64,000 nt of DNA from Catenulispora sp. EB89 (GTDB lineage Bacteria; Actinomycetota; Actinomycetes; Streptomycetales; Catenulisporaceae): positions 1 through 64,000 of the forward strand of contig NZ_JBGCCU010000042.1 in the NCBI RefSeq assembly GCF_041261445.1, given 5' to 3'. The notes under the pieces were generated by a model, which saw only the letters and a program-made list of their open reading frames with translations, made no database searches and had not been told where the DNA came from. Below, piece by piece: positions 55,665-64,000 of this stretch (position 1 is the first letter of the stretch; every line of letters starts with the position of its first letter). Position numbers and translations under genes: made by a program.

Positions 55665-57221
55665 ATGGCCCCCTCGCCCGCTGAGCGTCTGGCGCGCTTG
55701 TCGTGGCCGCGGGTCGTCTTCGTCGGACTCGTCGCGGCCTTCGCGGTCCTGACGATCCCGACGCTGGTCGACAAGCACTCGTGGACCGGCGTGACGATCT
55801 CCGTCGCGGTGACGGTGATCCTCGCCTACGTCTACCTGACCCCGAAGCGGATCGCCGCGCGCTTCCTGGTGCCTGGCACGATCCTGTTGCTGGCGTTCCA
55901 GGTCTACCCGATCGGCTACACGATCAGCACCGCGTTCACCAACTACGGCGACGGGCACCGGTTGAGCCAGTCCCAGGCCGTGGCGCAGCTCGAGGCCGAC
56001 TCGGTGCTGGAGCAGCCCGGTGCGCAGCGCTACGAGCTGTCGGTGGCGACCAGGACCGCCGACGCCTCCGGTCCGTTCGTCTTCTTCCTCACCGACCCGA
56101 ACGGCAAGGTCGAGCGCGGCGACGCCACCGGGCTCACCCCGGTGCCGGACGCGCAGGTGGCCAAGGACCCGTTCACCGGCAAGGTGATCACCGCGCAGGG
56201 CTGGCACATCCTGAGCGGTATCCAGGTCAACGGCCTGGGCCAACGGCTGGCCGGGTTCGAGGTACCGGTCTCCGGCGGCTTCATCAAGTCCGTCGGGCTG
56301 TCGGAGGCGTACGTCGGTCAGTTCACGATGAAGTACGACGCCGCCACGCAGACCATGACGGACACCCGGACCAACACCGTCTACAAGGCGTCCAACGGGA
56401 CGTTCAAAGCGGCCGACGGCTCCGGCAAGATGCTGCCGATCGGCTGGAAGATCGACGTCAGGTTCAAGAACTTCACGTCCGTGCTCACCGACGCGGCCAT
56501 CCGCGGACCGTTCCTGCGCGTCCTCATCTGGACGATCGCCTTCGCGATCCTGTCGGTCCTGACCACCTTCGGTCTGGGACTGCTGCTCGCGGTGGTCATG
56601 GACCATCCGCGGATGCGCGGCCGAAGGCTTTACAGTTCCCTGCTTCTCCTTCCTTATGCGATGCCGGCGTTCATCTCCACGCTGGTCTGGTCGAGCATGT
56701 ACAACAAGGACTTCGGCCTGCTGAACAAGCTGTTCGGCACGCACATCGACTGGCTCGGCAGCCCCTGGGCCGCGCGCGGCTCGGTCCTGCTGACCAACCT
56801 GTGGCTCGGCTTCCCCTACATGTTCCTGGTCTGCGCGGGCCTGTTGCAGGCGGTGCCGCAGGAGCTGAAGGAGGTCGCGAAGGTCGACGGCGCCTCGCCG
56901 TTCCGGGTGTTCCGCTCGGTGACCATGCCCACGGTGCTGATCGGCGCGATGCCGCTGCTGATCGCCTCCTTCAGCTACAACTTCAACAACTTCAACGTGA
57001 TCCGGCTGCTGACCGACGGCGGTCCGTACCCCTCGGGCAGCTCCACCGCCGGCGACACGGACATCCTGATCAGCTACACCTACCGGCTGGCGTTCGGCGG
57101 CCAGGGCGCGCAGTACGGCCTGGCCTCGGCGATCTCGTTCCTGATCTTCGTCCTGGTCGGCCTGATCTCCTACGCCGGATTCCGGCAGACCCGCCAGCTG
57201 GAGGAGGTGTACGCGCGATGA
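55665..57221 (+). CDS. malF: Maltodextrin ABC permease MalF
   Basis: A 518-residue permease with three N-terminal TM helices (about 18-85), a large extracytoplasmic P2-type loop (about 95-260, no Cys) and a C-terminal transport core. The ATPase-docking EAA loop reads KEVAKVDGASPFRVFRSVTM. AAGGAG 7 nt upstream supports ATG 55665. Its stop overlaps the malG start (ATGATGA). With MalG it forms the maltodextrin channel. Confidence 0.92.
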   Translation: MAPSPAERLARLSWPRVVFVGLVAAFAVLTIPTLVDKHSWTGVTISVAVTVILAYVYLTPKRIAARFLVPGTILLLAFQVYPIGYTISTAFTNYGDGHRLSQSQAVAQLEADSVLEQPGAQRYELSVATRTADASGPFVFFLTDPNGKVERGDATGLTPVPDAQVAKDPFTGKVITAQGWHILSGIQVNGLGQRLAGFEVPVSGGFIKSVGLSEAYVGQFTMKYDAATQTMTDTRTNTVYKASNGTFKAADGSGKMLPIGWKIDVRFKNFTSVLTDAAIRGPFLRVLIWTIAFAILSVLTTFGLGLLLAVVMDHPRMRGRRLYSSLLLLPYAMPAFISTLVWSSMYNKDFGLLNKLFGTHIDWLGSPWAARGSVLLTNLWLGFPYMFLVCAGLLQAVPQELKEVAKVDGASPFRVFRSVTMPTVLIGAMPLLIASFSYNFNNFNVIRLLTDGGPYPSGSSTAGDTDILISYTYRLAFGGQGAQYGLASAISFLIFVLVGLISYAGFRQTRQLEEVYAR

Positions 57222-58063
57222 TGAAGGACCGGATGTGGTGGCGCCACCTGGTGGGTCTGGCGGCCCTGGTGTTCGCGCTCGTCCCGATCATCTTCCTGAT
57301 ATCGGCCGCGCTGAACCCCGTCGGCACGCTGTCCTCGACCTCGCTGATCCCCAGCGGCGCCAGCTTCTCCAACTTCAGCAAGCTGTTCCACGACCCGAAC
57401 TCGCCCTACGTCCGCTGGTATGTCAATACCCTGGTAATCTGCGGTGTCGCGGCGGTCCTGAATGTCCTGATCGGCGTCAGTGGCGCGTACGCCTTCTCCC
57501 GGCTGAGTTTCCGCGGCCGGCGGCCGGGCCTCACCGGCATCCTGCTCGTCCAGATGTTCCCGAACTTCATCGCGCTGACGGCGTTGTATCTGCTGTTCAT
57601 CAACATCGGTTCGGTGCTGCCGGTCGCCGGTCTGAACACCTCGCTGGGTCTGATCCTGGTGTACCTCGGTGGCGCGATGGGGGTGAACACCTGGCTGCTC
57701 AAGGGCTATTTGGACACCATCCCGAAGGAGCTCGACGAGGCCGCGCGCATCGACGGCGCGTCCGAGGCGCAGGTCTTCTTCCGGGTCGTGCTGCCGTTGG
57801 CGGTTCCGATGCTGGTCGTCGTCGGGCTGTTCTCGTTCGTGGCAAACCTGAACGAGATCCTGCTGGCCGGGGTGTTCCTCACCGATACCACGCACAAGAC
57901 GCTGGCCGTCGGCCTGTACGGCCTGGTCTCCGGCAACCACAACACCGACTACGGCGAGTTCGCCGCCGGGTCGCTGCTGGCCGGCATTCCGGTCGTCCTG
58001 ATCTACCTCTACCTCCAGAAGTATCTCGTCAAGGGCTTGACGGCGGGCGCCGTCAAGGGCTGA
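57218..58063 (+). CDS. malG: Maltodextrin ABC permease MalG
   Basis: A 281-residue permease with six TM helices. The EAA loop reads ELDEAARIDGASEAQVFFRV (about 186-205) and the C-terminus QKYLVKGLTAGAVKG is the conserved MalG tail that touches the ATPase. Translationally coupled to malF by a 4-bp overlap; a second ATG at 57221 may also serve. The amylase gene follows after 28 bp. Confidence 0.93.
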   Translation: MMKDRMWWRHLVGLAALVFALVPIIFLISAALNPVGTLSSTSLIPSGASFSNFSKLFHDPNSPYVRWYVNTLVICGVAAVLNVLIGVSGAYAFSRLSFRGRRPGLTGILLVQMFPNFIALTALYLLFINIGSVLPVAGLNTSLGLILVYLGGAMGVNTWLLKGYLDTIPKELDEAARIDGASEAQVFFRVVLPLAVPMLVVVGLFSFVANLNEILLAGVFLTDTTHKTLAVGLYGLVSGNHNTDYGEFAAGSLLAGIPVVLIYLYLQKYLVKGLTAGAVKG

Positions 58064-58091
58064 TCCGCACCATTGGGATAGGAGAGGCACC

Positions 58092-60323
58092 ATGCACAGA
58101 CGCCGCAGACTCACGTTGGTCGGCACGGCCGTGAGCCTGGCTGCGGCCAGCGCGGTGACCGCGGCCGCGGCCCCCAGTTCGGCCGCCCCGATCCGGTCCG
58201 CCGCCGCCCCGAGCTCGACGGCCGCCGCTTTGAGCTCCACGCCGGTCAGCACCGGCGATATGACCTCCGATGTGATCTACCAGCTGCTGACCGACCGCTT
58301 TTACAACGGCGACACCAGCAACGACAACCCGTCGTCCGCGCCGAACCTGAACGACCCCACGCACAGCAACTGGCAGGAGTACTGGGGCGGAGACTTCGCC
58401 GGCGTCACCGCCAAGATGCAGTACCTGTCCGACCTCGGCGTCGGCGCCATCTGGATCTCGCCGCCGGTGCAGAACGTCAACGTGCCGGTCCCGGACAGCA
58501 GCGGCAACACCACCGCCGGGTACCACGGCTACTGGGGCATGGACTTCTACACCCCGGAGCCGCACTTCGGACAGTGGGCCGACTTCGACGCCATGGTCGC
58601 CGCGGCGCACGCCAAGGGCATCAAGGTGATCATGGACTGGGCCGTCAACGACACCAACCCCGAGGACACGAGCAACCCGAACTACGGCGCCGGCGGCGCG
58701 CTGAAGCAGAACGGGACCACGCTGTCGACGTACGACAACGACCCGAACGGCTACTTCCACCACAACGGCGGCGTCGCGGACTACAACAACCTCTACGACG
58801 TCGAGTACCAGAACCTGTTCAACCTCGCCGACCTGGCGCAGGAGAACCCGGCGGTCACGAACTACGTGCAGGGCGCCGTCGACACCTGGCTCGGGCACGG
58901 CGTGGACGGCATCCGCATGGACGCCGTGAAGCACATGCCCGGCGGCTGGCTGAAGGGCTACGTCGACCACATCGAGAACTCGCACAGCGTGTTCATGTAC
59001 GGCGAGTGGGCCGACCCCAGCAGCGCGGCGCTGTGGCCGAACGAGGTGAAGTTCGCGAACACCGACGGTCAGTCGCTGGAGAACTTCGACCTGAACACCG
59101 CGGTGCGCGACGTGTTCGCGAGCAACGCGAACATGTCGGAGCTGGACTCCGAGCTCAGCCGCCAGCAGAGCTCCTTCAACTGGTCCAACGACCTGGTGGA
59201 CTTCGTCGACAGCCAGGACGAGAACCGCTTCCTGTCGATCAACAACAACACCACGCTGCTGGACCAGGCGACCGTGGTGAACATGACCGTGCCGGGCATC
59301 CCGTCGGTGTACTACGGCGACGAGAACTACCTGCACAACGACACCACGAACTCCTTCGGCCAGGTCGGCGGCGACCCCTACAACCGGCCGATGATCAGCT
59401 CGTTCGCCGAGAACAGCCGCAACTTCGGTATCACCCAGAAGCTGGCGGCCCTGCGCAAGAGCAACCCCGCCCTGCGCTACGGCAGCTCGACCCAGCGCTG
59501 GATCAACAACGACGTGTACGTCTACGAGCGCAAGTTCTACAACGACACGGTCCTGGTCGCGGTGAACAAGAGCACGTCGGCCAGCTACCCCTTGACCAAT
59601 CTGAACACCGCGCTGCCCGCCGGCAGCTACAACGACGTCCTGGGCGGTTCCCTCGGCGGCGGCACCCTCACGGTCAACGCCGGCACCGGCGGCAACAACC
59701 CGACTGGCGCCTACACCCTGAACCCGGGGCAGGCCGCGGTGTGGTCGTACGTCGCCCCGGCGCAGTCCACCCCGCAGGTCGGCAACATCGGCCCGACGAT
59801 CGGCCACAGCGGCGACAAGGTGGCCGTGACCGGCGTGAACTTCGGCTCCGCCGCCGGCACCGCCACGGTCGGCGGCGTCCCGGCGACCGTGGACTACTGG
59901 TCGGGCGGCGAGGCGGACATCACGATCCCGTCGGGCGTCGCGCCGGGCACTGCTCCGGTGGTTCTGACCTCGGCCGGAGGTACCGCGAGCAACAGCATCA
60001 ACTACCACGTGGAGACCGGGACGCAGGTGCCGGTGACGTTCACCGTCACCGGCACCTCGACCTCGCCGGGCGACGAGATCTATCTGGCCGGCGACCAGGA
60101 CGAGCTGGGGAACTGGAGCACCGACACCTCGGTCGCGATCGGTCCGCTGCTGGATCCGAACTATCCGACGTGGTTCAGCCTGGCCAGCGTCCCGGCCGGG
60201 GCGAACATCCAGTTCAAGTTCTTCATCAAGCATTCGGACGGCACCGTCACCTGGGAAGGCGGCTCCAACCACACGTACACCGTGCCGACCTCCGGGACGG
60301 GGAACGTGACCGTCGCCTGGTGA
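58092..60323 (+). CDS. Secreted CGTase-like GH13 amylase with TIG and CBM20
   Basis: A 743-residue secreted enzyme: signal peptide (about 1-32), GH13 barrel (about 50-440), domain C (to about 555), a TIG/IPT domain (about 565-640) and a C-terminal CBM20 starch-binding domain (about 645-743). This is the A-B-C-D-E order of cyclodextrin glucanotransferases. The nucleophile D277 (GIRMDAVKH), acid/base E305 (YGEWAD) and third acid D376 are present. The two conserved histidines are replaced: region I reads MDWAVND (D187 for His) and region IV VDSQDENR (Q375 for His). GGAGAGG upstream supports ATG 58092. It probably feeds the MalEFG importer. Confidence 0.9.
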   Translation: MHRRRRLTLVGTAVSLAAASAVTAAAAPSSAAPIRSAAAPSSTAAALSSTPVSTGDMTSDVIYQLLTDRFYNGDTSNDNPSSAPNLNDPTHSNWQEYWGGDFAGVTAKMQYLSDLGVGAIWISPPVQNVNVPVPDSSGNTTAGYHGYWGMDFYTPEPHFGQWADFDAMVAAAHAKGIKVIMDWAVNDTNPEDTSNPNYGAGGALKQNGTTLSTYDNDPNGYFHHNGGVADYNNLYDVEYQNLFNLADLAQENPAVTNYVQGAVDTWLGHGVDGIRMDAVKHMPGGWLKGYVDHIENSHSVFMYGEWADPSSAALWPNEVKFANTDGQSLENFDLNTAVRDVFASNANMSELDSELSRQQSSFNWSNDLVDFVDSQDENRFLSINNNTTLLDQATVVNMTVPGIPSVYYGDENYLHNDTTNSFGQVGGDPYNRPMISSFAENSRNFGITQKLAALRKSNPALRYGSSTQRWINNDVYVYERKFYNDTVLVAVNKSTSASYPLTNLNTALPAGSYNDVLGGSLGGGTLTVNAGTGGNNPTGAYTLNPGQAAVWSYVAPAQSTPQVGNIGPTIGHSGDKVAVTGVNFGSAAGTATVGGVPATVDYWSGGEADITIPSGVAPGTAPVVLTSAGGTASNSINYHVETGTQVPVTFTVTGTSTSPGDEIYLAGDQDELGNWSTDTSVAIGPLLDPNYPTWFSLASVPAGANIQFKFFIKHSDGTVTWEGGSNHTYTVPTSGTGNVTVAW

Positions 60324-60349
60324 GGCGTATCTCCGACTCCTGATGAACA

Positions 60350-60383
60350 GGCGGCGACCGGGTTGAGGGGCCCGGTCGCCGCC
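60350..60383 (+). terminator. Strong terminator hairpin of the mal operon
   Basis: GGCGGCGACCGGG pairs perfectly with CCCGGTCGCCGCC (13-bp stem, 8-nt loop), 27 bp past the amylase stop. No T tract, as is common in this DNA. Confidence 0.7.
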
Positions 60384-60441
60384 GCTCGCTGTTCATGTGG
60401 ACGGTGCCGCGCGGCTGCCCGGGATCGACGAGAATACGCAC

Positions 60442-60903
60442 ATGTATCGCCTCCAGGCCGTCATCGCCGCCGAGCCCGTGCTCCGCGCGCTGGCCGACGG
60501 CGTCGAGCCCGCGCTGCTGGCCCCGCTCGACCAGGGCTTGACGCTGCTCCCGATCACCGACGCGTTTCTCGACACGTTCCTGGACTCGGACGGTGTCGCC
60601 GAGGTGCCCGCCGGGTTCGGCCGCGCGCTGAGCGATTGTTCGACGCTGGGCGCCGTCGCCTATGTCGAGGCCGACTATTGGGGCGGGGCCGGGACGCAGC
60701 GCGCGCAGGTCTGGGAGGGCGGGCACGTGGTGTTCGGCCCGCTGAGCAGCGTTGAAGGCGAGCCCTTCGCGCCCGAGGGCAGTCCGATCTCGCAAGCCCT
60801 GCGGCTCCTCGGTGCCACCAAGGGCGACTTCTTCGACGAGTTCGACGCGGTGGGGCTCGGCCGGCACCGGGACACGGACCGCTGGCTGTCGGCTGCCGGA
60901 TAG
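60442..60903 (+). CDS. Hypothetical protein
   Basis: A 153-residue acidic soluble protein (MYRLQAVIAAEPVLRALADG, then EPALLAPLDQGLTLLPITDA; GAVAYVEADYWGGAGTQRAQ). It contains the YVEADYWGGxGxQ pattern seen in small actinobacterial proteins of unknown function that often neighbour toxin- or immunity-like genes; no role assigned. ATG 60442 has GAGAAT 6 nt upstream; GTG 60397 is an alternative. Confidence 0.65.
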   Translation: MYRLQAVIAAEPVLRALADGVEPALLAPLDQGLTLLPITDAFLDTFLDSDGVAEVPAGFGRALSDCSTLGAVAYVEADYWGGAGTQRAQVWEGGHVVFGPLSSVEGEPFAPEGSPISQALRLLGATKGDFFDEFDAVGLGRHRDTDRWLSAAG

Positions 60904-60975
60904 GCGCTTCGCCGCTGGTCGTCACCTGATTCGGGCAACGACCAGCGGCTGCGCGCGATGCTCAGCCCTCGCTGC

Positions 60976-62817
60976 TCACCGCGACGGTCCGAGCTTCACA
61001 TCCGTCTGATCGATCACACCGCCGTCCATCGAGGCCGGCAGCATCGCACGCACCGTGTTCGCGGCCGCCGCCTTCGACGATGCGGTTGCCACTGCGGCCG
61101 ATGCCGGCGGGGCGGCTGTCGTCGAGGCCCCGCGCCACCCGGAGACATCCGTCCCGGCCGGCGCCTTCGACGCCACGTAGGCCGCGTACACGCCGAACCA
61201 CTGCGCGTCCGTGTACGGCGACCAGCCGTGCGGCTTCTCGCGGCCGTAGGTGAACGTCGCGTCGGCCGGCGGCGAGGTCTGCGCGTCGAGGTTCTTCTGC
61301 AGCAGCTCCACCGCGTCGTTCAGGAAGTACGTGTCCATGTCGCCGACGTACATGTGGATCTCGCCCCGCAGCTGCGGGCCCAGCGTGGACCACTCGGCCG
61401 CCAGTTTGGCGTCCAGGTCCTTCGGCTTCCACTGCGCGGCCACGGTGTGGTCGATCGCGCCGGTGCGCTTGTCCCACACCAGCGCCGGGTAGCCGTCCTT
61501 GCCCTGCGGGCCGTAGACCGCCTCCCAGATCGCCCAGGCGCCGCCGCTGCGGTCGTGGTCGCCGATGGCCAGCTCCCACAGGTTCTCCTGCGCCATGTCG
61601 TAGACGGAGTCGCCGGCGGTGTTGCGGTCGTCGGGGCGCTGGGTCGGGTAGTCGAACTGGCGCAGGGTGTTGTAGGCGTTGGCGTCGTCGTAGATGTCGA
61701 CGATCTGGTGCCGGTGGAAGTCCACCGGGTCGGGGTAGCCGGCGAAGGTGCCGCCGTAGACGCCCGGGTTGAACACCAGCGAGGCCAGCGCTTCCCAGCC
61801 GCCTGTCGAGCCGCCGGAGGTGACGCGGGCCCAGGGCGCGGCGATCGTGCGGAACTGCGCGTCCAGGGCCGGGATCAGCTCCTGGGTGGTCGCGGTGCCG
61901 TAGGGGCCGACGTTGGGGGAGTCGACGACGTAGGAGGAGTCGTAGAAGGGGTTCTCCTCGCGGACCTCGATGCTGATGAACTTCGGCGAGCTCGGGTTGA
62001 GCCAGAACTGGGAGAAGGAGTTGCTGCCGTCCTCCTTGAAGCCGTGCGGCGCGTTCTCGGTGAAGTGCGCGAAGTGGTACTCGACGGGGTAGCGCACGTT
62101 CGCGTTCTGCGGGTCGTCGTACCCCTGCGGCAGCAGCACGTTGGCGCCGACGTAGATCGGCGTGCCCCAGAACTTCGTCAGCGCCGGACTCAGGATCTTG
62201 ATGTGCTTCACGTGCTGGGTGTCGGCGGGGTTGCCCTGCTGGCAGGTGCCGCCGGCCGGGATCGGGTCGGACGGCGTGATGACGTGGTCCAGCGACAGCT
62301 TGAGCGGTTTGTCCTCGTCGCCGGTGATGGTGATCCACTGCGGCGTGCTGTACATGTTCCGCGGCGAGTTGAAGATGTCCTGGCCGTCGCCGCAGGGCAT
62401 GTGCATCTGGACGGTCGAGCCGTCGCCGCGGTGGAAGGTGTCGTAGACGGTGAAGAAGGCCTGCACGTAGTAGCGGCCCGGCGGCAGCTGGTTGAGCGTG
62501 GCCAGCGGGTAGCCGTAGGTCGCGGCGCCGGAGTCGAGCCGCACCGGGCGCCCGGGACGGAGCCCCTCGACGTCCCGGCCCCAGTACGGCGCGCCGTTGA
62601 CGATGTTGATCTGCTCCCGGGGATCGGAGCTCGCGGTGGTCGACACGATCACGAACGCCCGGCCGTCGGCGGGCGCGGTCCGGGTCGCGGCGGGGAAGGA
62701 GACGTCGAACTTCAGCTCGTGCCGCGGCCGGGCGGCCGCGGCGGTGGCCCCGACCAGGGCCAGCACCAGGGCGAGGAGGACGGCGGTACGTTTGCGCGGG
62801 GACAGCCGACGAGACAT
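60976..62817 (-). CDS. Secreted esterase-like protein
   Basis: A 613-residue exported protein: a signal peptide (MSRRLSPRKRTAVLLALVLA, cleavage about 33), an N-terminal beta-rich region (about 35-200), and an alpha/beta-hydrolase-like domain of the putative-esterase type (about 205-560). The nucleophile motif is TSGGSTGGWEALAS; candidates for acid and base are YVGDMDTYF and REKPHGWSP. An Ala/Ser-rich tail (about 565-600) precedes the end. Substrate unknown. GGAGG 6 nt upstream supports ATG 62817. Confidence 0.8.
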   Translation of the reverse strand: MSRRLSPRKRTAVLLALVLALVGATAAAARPRHELKFDVSFPAATRTAPADGRAFVIVSTTASSDPREQINIVNGAPYWGRDVEGLRPGRPVRLDSGAATYGYPLATLNQLPPGRYYVQAFFTVYDTFHRGDGSTVQMHMPCGDGQDIFNSPRNMYSTPQWITITGDEDKPLKLSLDHVITPSDPIPAGGTCQQGNPADTQHVKHIKILSPALTKFWGTPIYVGANVLLPQGYDDPQNANVRYPVEYHFAHFTENAPHGFKEDGSNSFSQFWLNPSSPKFISIEVREENPFYDSSYVVDSPNVGPYGTATTQELIPALDAQFRTIAAPWARVTSGGSTGGWEALASLVFNPGVYGGTFAGYPDPVDFHRHQIVDIYDDANAYNTLRQFDYPTQRPDDRNTAGDSVYDMAQENLWELAIGDHDRSGGAWAIWEAVYGPQGKDGYPALVWDKRTGAIDHTVAAQWKPKDLDAKLAAEWSTLGPQLRGEIHMYVGDMDTYFLNDAVELLQKNLDAQTSPPADATFTYGREKPHGWSPYTDAQWFGVYAAYVASKAPAGTDVSGWRGASTTAAPPASAAVATASSKAAAANTVRAMLPASMDGGVIDQTDVKLGPSR

Positions 62818-62904
62818 GCGGCACCTCCGGGGCACGCTGTCGGGGGGGAGAGGGACGCTGCGATCCTTACCCGGGGCCCGGCTGGCAGAATCCTGATAGG
62901 AGGT

Positions 62905-64000
62905 TTACGGTTCCCGGCGATTCCAGGAACTCGGGGGCGTCGCGGTGGGGTCGGCGGCTGTTTCGGGTCCGGTGGCCGGCAAGCGTGTCGGCGTGTTCGT
63001 CGGCGTCGTTGTCGGCGTCTTAGTCGGTGTCTTCGTCGGCGGCGTCGCCCGTCGGATCCCGGTCGGAGCGTCGCCGTCTGCCACGGCCTCGATGGCGGCG
63101 TGCTCGATTCCCCACAGCAGTTCCTCGGCCGTCTCCGGCGCGATGACATGCGTGTCGAAGTGTACTGAGACGGCCAGCGCACCGTCGGCGTCGTCGACCG
63201 TGACCGACAGCGTCTCGGCCGGCTCCGGCCCGCGACGCAGCCACGCGAACGTCGACGCGCCTCGCGTGCGCTGCGGCTCGCGCGGGTTCGGGGCGGCGTT
63301 GGTGGCGTAGTCGACGGCGGGCTCGGCGGCGTGCCGGTCGTTGAAGAACATCGCGGGGACCGGCGCGCCGGCATACGTCGCGCTCGCCTGCTCGGCGGCG
63401 AACCGGTCGAGCAGCGCCTCCAGCGCGTCGGGATCGAAGTAGGCGTTCTTCACCGCGGCCAGCGTCGCTCCCCGCGCCCGATCCACGGCCTCGTCGAACG
63501 TCGTGTCGCCCACCTCCAACACCAGCAGCCCGCTCTGCGCCACGAAGCACACGACGTCGGCCAGCGCCGGCCGGAACCGGTTCCCGACGCGCGGCCGCAT
63601 CAGCACCCGATCGGTGCCGGTGACCCGCGCGAACGCGATCGCGGTCACGGCGGTGAGCACCGCGGCGTCGTCGACCGCGCGCCGGGCACCGACCGCCGCC
63701 ACCGCACCGGCGAGCACGGGGGAGACGAGGCGTCCGGACCAGTGGCGCGGCTCGCTCGGCCGGGGCTTGAGCGTCGGCGGCGGCGCGGCGGCCAACCGGT
63801 CCAGCGCCTTGGCGAAGTACCGCAGGGTCCTGTCATCGTGCCGAAGCCCGGCCTCCGACGCCTGCCACGCCGCCTGCTCCAACGGCTGCATTCCCGCCGG
63901 CTCGGCGTGCTCGCGGGAGGCTACTTCCCGCATCATCACTGCGGCCCCACCCGCGTCGAGCGCCAAGTGATGCATGAGGACGACCAGGTGCGTGCACACG
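62905..64000 (-). CDS. NRPS condensation-domain protein (partial)
   Basis: The C-terminal ~365 residues of a condensation-type acyltransferase; the 5' end lies beyond the window. MHHLALDAGGAAVMMREVAS carries the HHxxxDxG active-site motif. Later family blocks follow: VGNRFRPALADVVCFVAQSG, DTTFDEAVDRARGATLAAVK, PAMFFNDRHAAEPA and ALAVSVHFDTHVIAPETAEE. After the domain comes a Thr/Pro/Lys repeat (TKTPTKTPTTTPTNTPT) and an Ala/Pro tail, then the stop, so no adenylation or carrier domain follows. Probably a stand-alone condensation enzyme or the C-terminal unit of a larger protein. Confidence 0.8.
   Translation of the reverse strand, partial: VCTHLVVLMHHLALDAGGAAVMMREVASREHAEPAGMQPLEQAAWQASEAGLRHDDRTLRYFAKALDRLAAAPPPTLKPRPSEPRHWSGRLVSPVLAGAVAAVGARRAVDDAAVLTAVTAIAFARVTGTDRVLMRPRVGNRFRPALADVVCFVAQSGLLVLEVGDTTFDEAVDRARGATLAAVKNAYFDPDALEALLDRFAAEQASATYAGAPVPAMFFNDRHAAEPAVDYATNAAPNPREPQRTRGASTFAWLRRGPEPAETLSVTVDDADGALAVSVHFDTHVIAPETAEELLWGIEHAAIEAVADGDAPTGIRRATPPTKTPTKTPTTTPTNTPTRLPATGPETAADPTATPPSSWNRREP

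Overview
The window is chromosomal DNA from a very GC-rich, multicellular-type actinomycete. Evidence for this is the near-saturating G/C at third codon positions, which opens long antisense shadow frames. It also carries the conserved actinobacterial block Nif3-like / C4 zinc-ribbon / RNase H-acid phosphatase (13498-16495), a mycothiol-type DinB protein, an F420-type nitroreductase, a split NHEJ polymerase/ligase pair and an actinobacterial RNase P RNA. A genus such as Catenulispora or a relative would fit, but that is inference. At least fifteen genes have a TANNNT-type -10 hexamer ending only 6-8 nt before the start codon, the arrangement expected for leaderless mRNAs.

Layout. 1-378: wreck of an IS982-type transposase. 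0.5-7.4 kb: SDR/LysR divergent pair, acyl-CoA synthetase, CDF metal transporter, DinB-like protein and a WD40 protein, separated by two repeat-filled spacers (50-bp and 24-bp units). 7.5-11.5 kb: a hot-dog thioesterase with a hexanucleotide-encoded poly-Ser linker, then an apparent operon of hydratase-2, Zn alcohol dehydrogenase and SDR for CoA-thioester oxidation. 11.5-21.9 kb: mostly core genes (zinc-ribbon protein, quinone-reductase-like MDR, the Nif3/zinc-ribbon/RNase H block, lipoprotein, YaaA, PadR regulator, RNB ribonuclease, PCD-VOC fusion). 21.9-25.5 kb: an accessory patch of lower GC and looser codon use, with unrecognised or broken ORFs, a small secreted protein, a 5'-truncated DDE transposase and a 5'-truncated TnsA-like endonuclease. 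This patch abuts rnpB (25566-25967).

26.2-33.5 kb: secreted peptidoglycan-binding protein, hypothetical gene, frameshifted YciI-like gene, then a NarL-type two-component system divergent from an ABC exporter. The first permease of that exporter carries a large lectin-like extracellular domain. 33.5-40.1 kb: NADAR protein, F420-type protein, TrmB, PucR/CdaR-type regulator, alpha/beta hydrolase, and LigD-like polymerase plus LigC-like ligase. 40.2-42.4 kb: metallophosphoesterase, then EACC1 followed by a decayed caspase/helical-repeat effector, the remains of a biological-conflict system. 42.5-48.8 kb: hydrolase/LysR divergent pair, 4-OT, M55 aminopeptidase, methyltransferase, MmyB-like regulator, secreted propeller protein.

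48.8-60.4 kb: an alpha-glucan utilisation locus. It contains two cytoplasmic GH13 enzymes, a LacI regulator, a maltodextrin ABC importer (malEFG-like) and a secreted CGTase-like amylase with TIG and CBM20 domains. The pathway can be read as extracellular depolymerisation, binding and import of maltodextrins, and intracellular hydrolysis, all under the LacI protein. The amylase lacks both conserved GH13 histidines, the most unusual enzyme feature here. 60.4-64.0 kb: a small hypothetical gene, a secreted esterase and an NRPS condensation-type protein that runs off the window.

A window-wide theme is short tandem DNA repeats (6, 9, 14, 15, 24, 39-codon and 50-bp units) inside linkers and spacers. 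No tRNA, CRISPR array or replication origin was seen.
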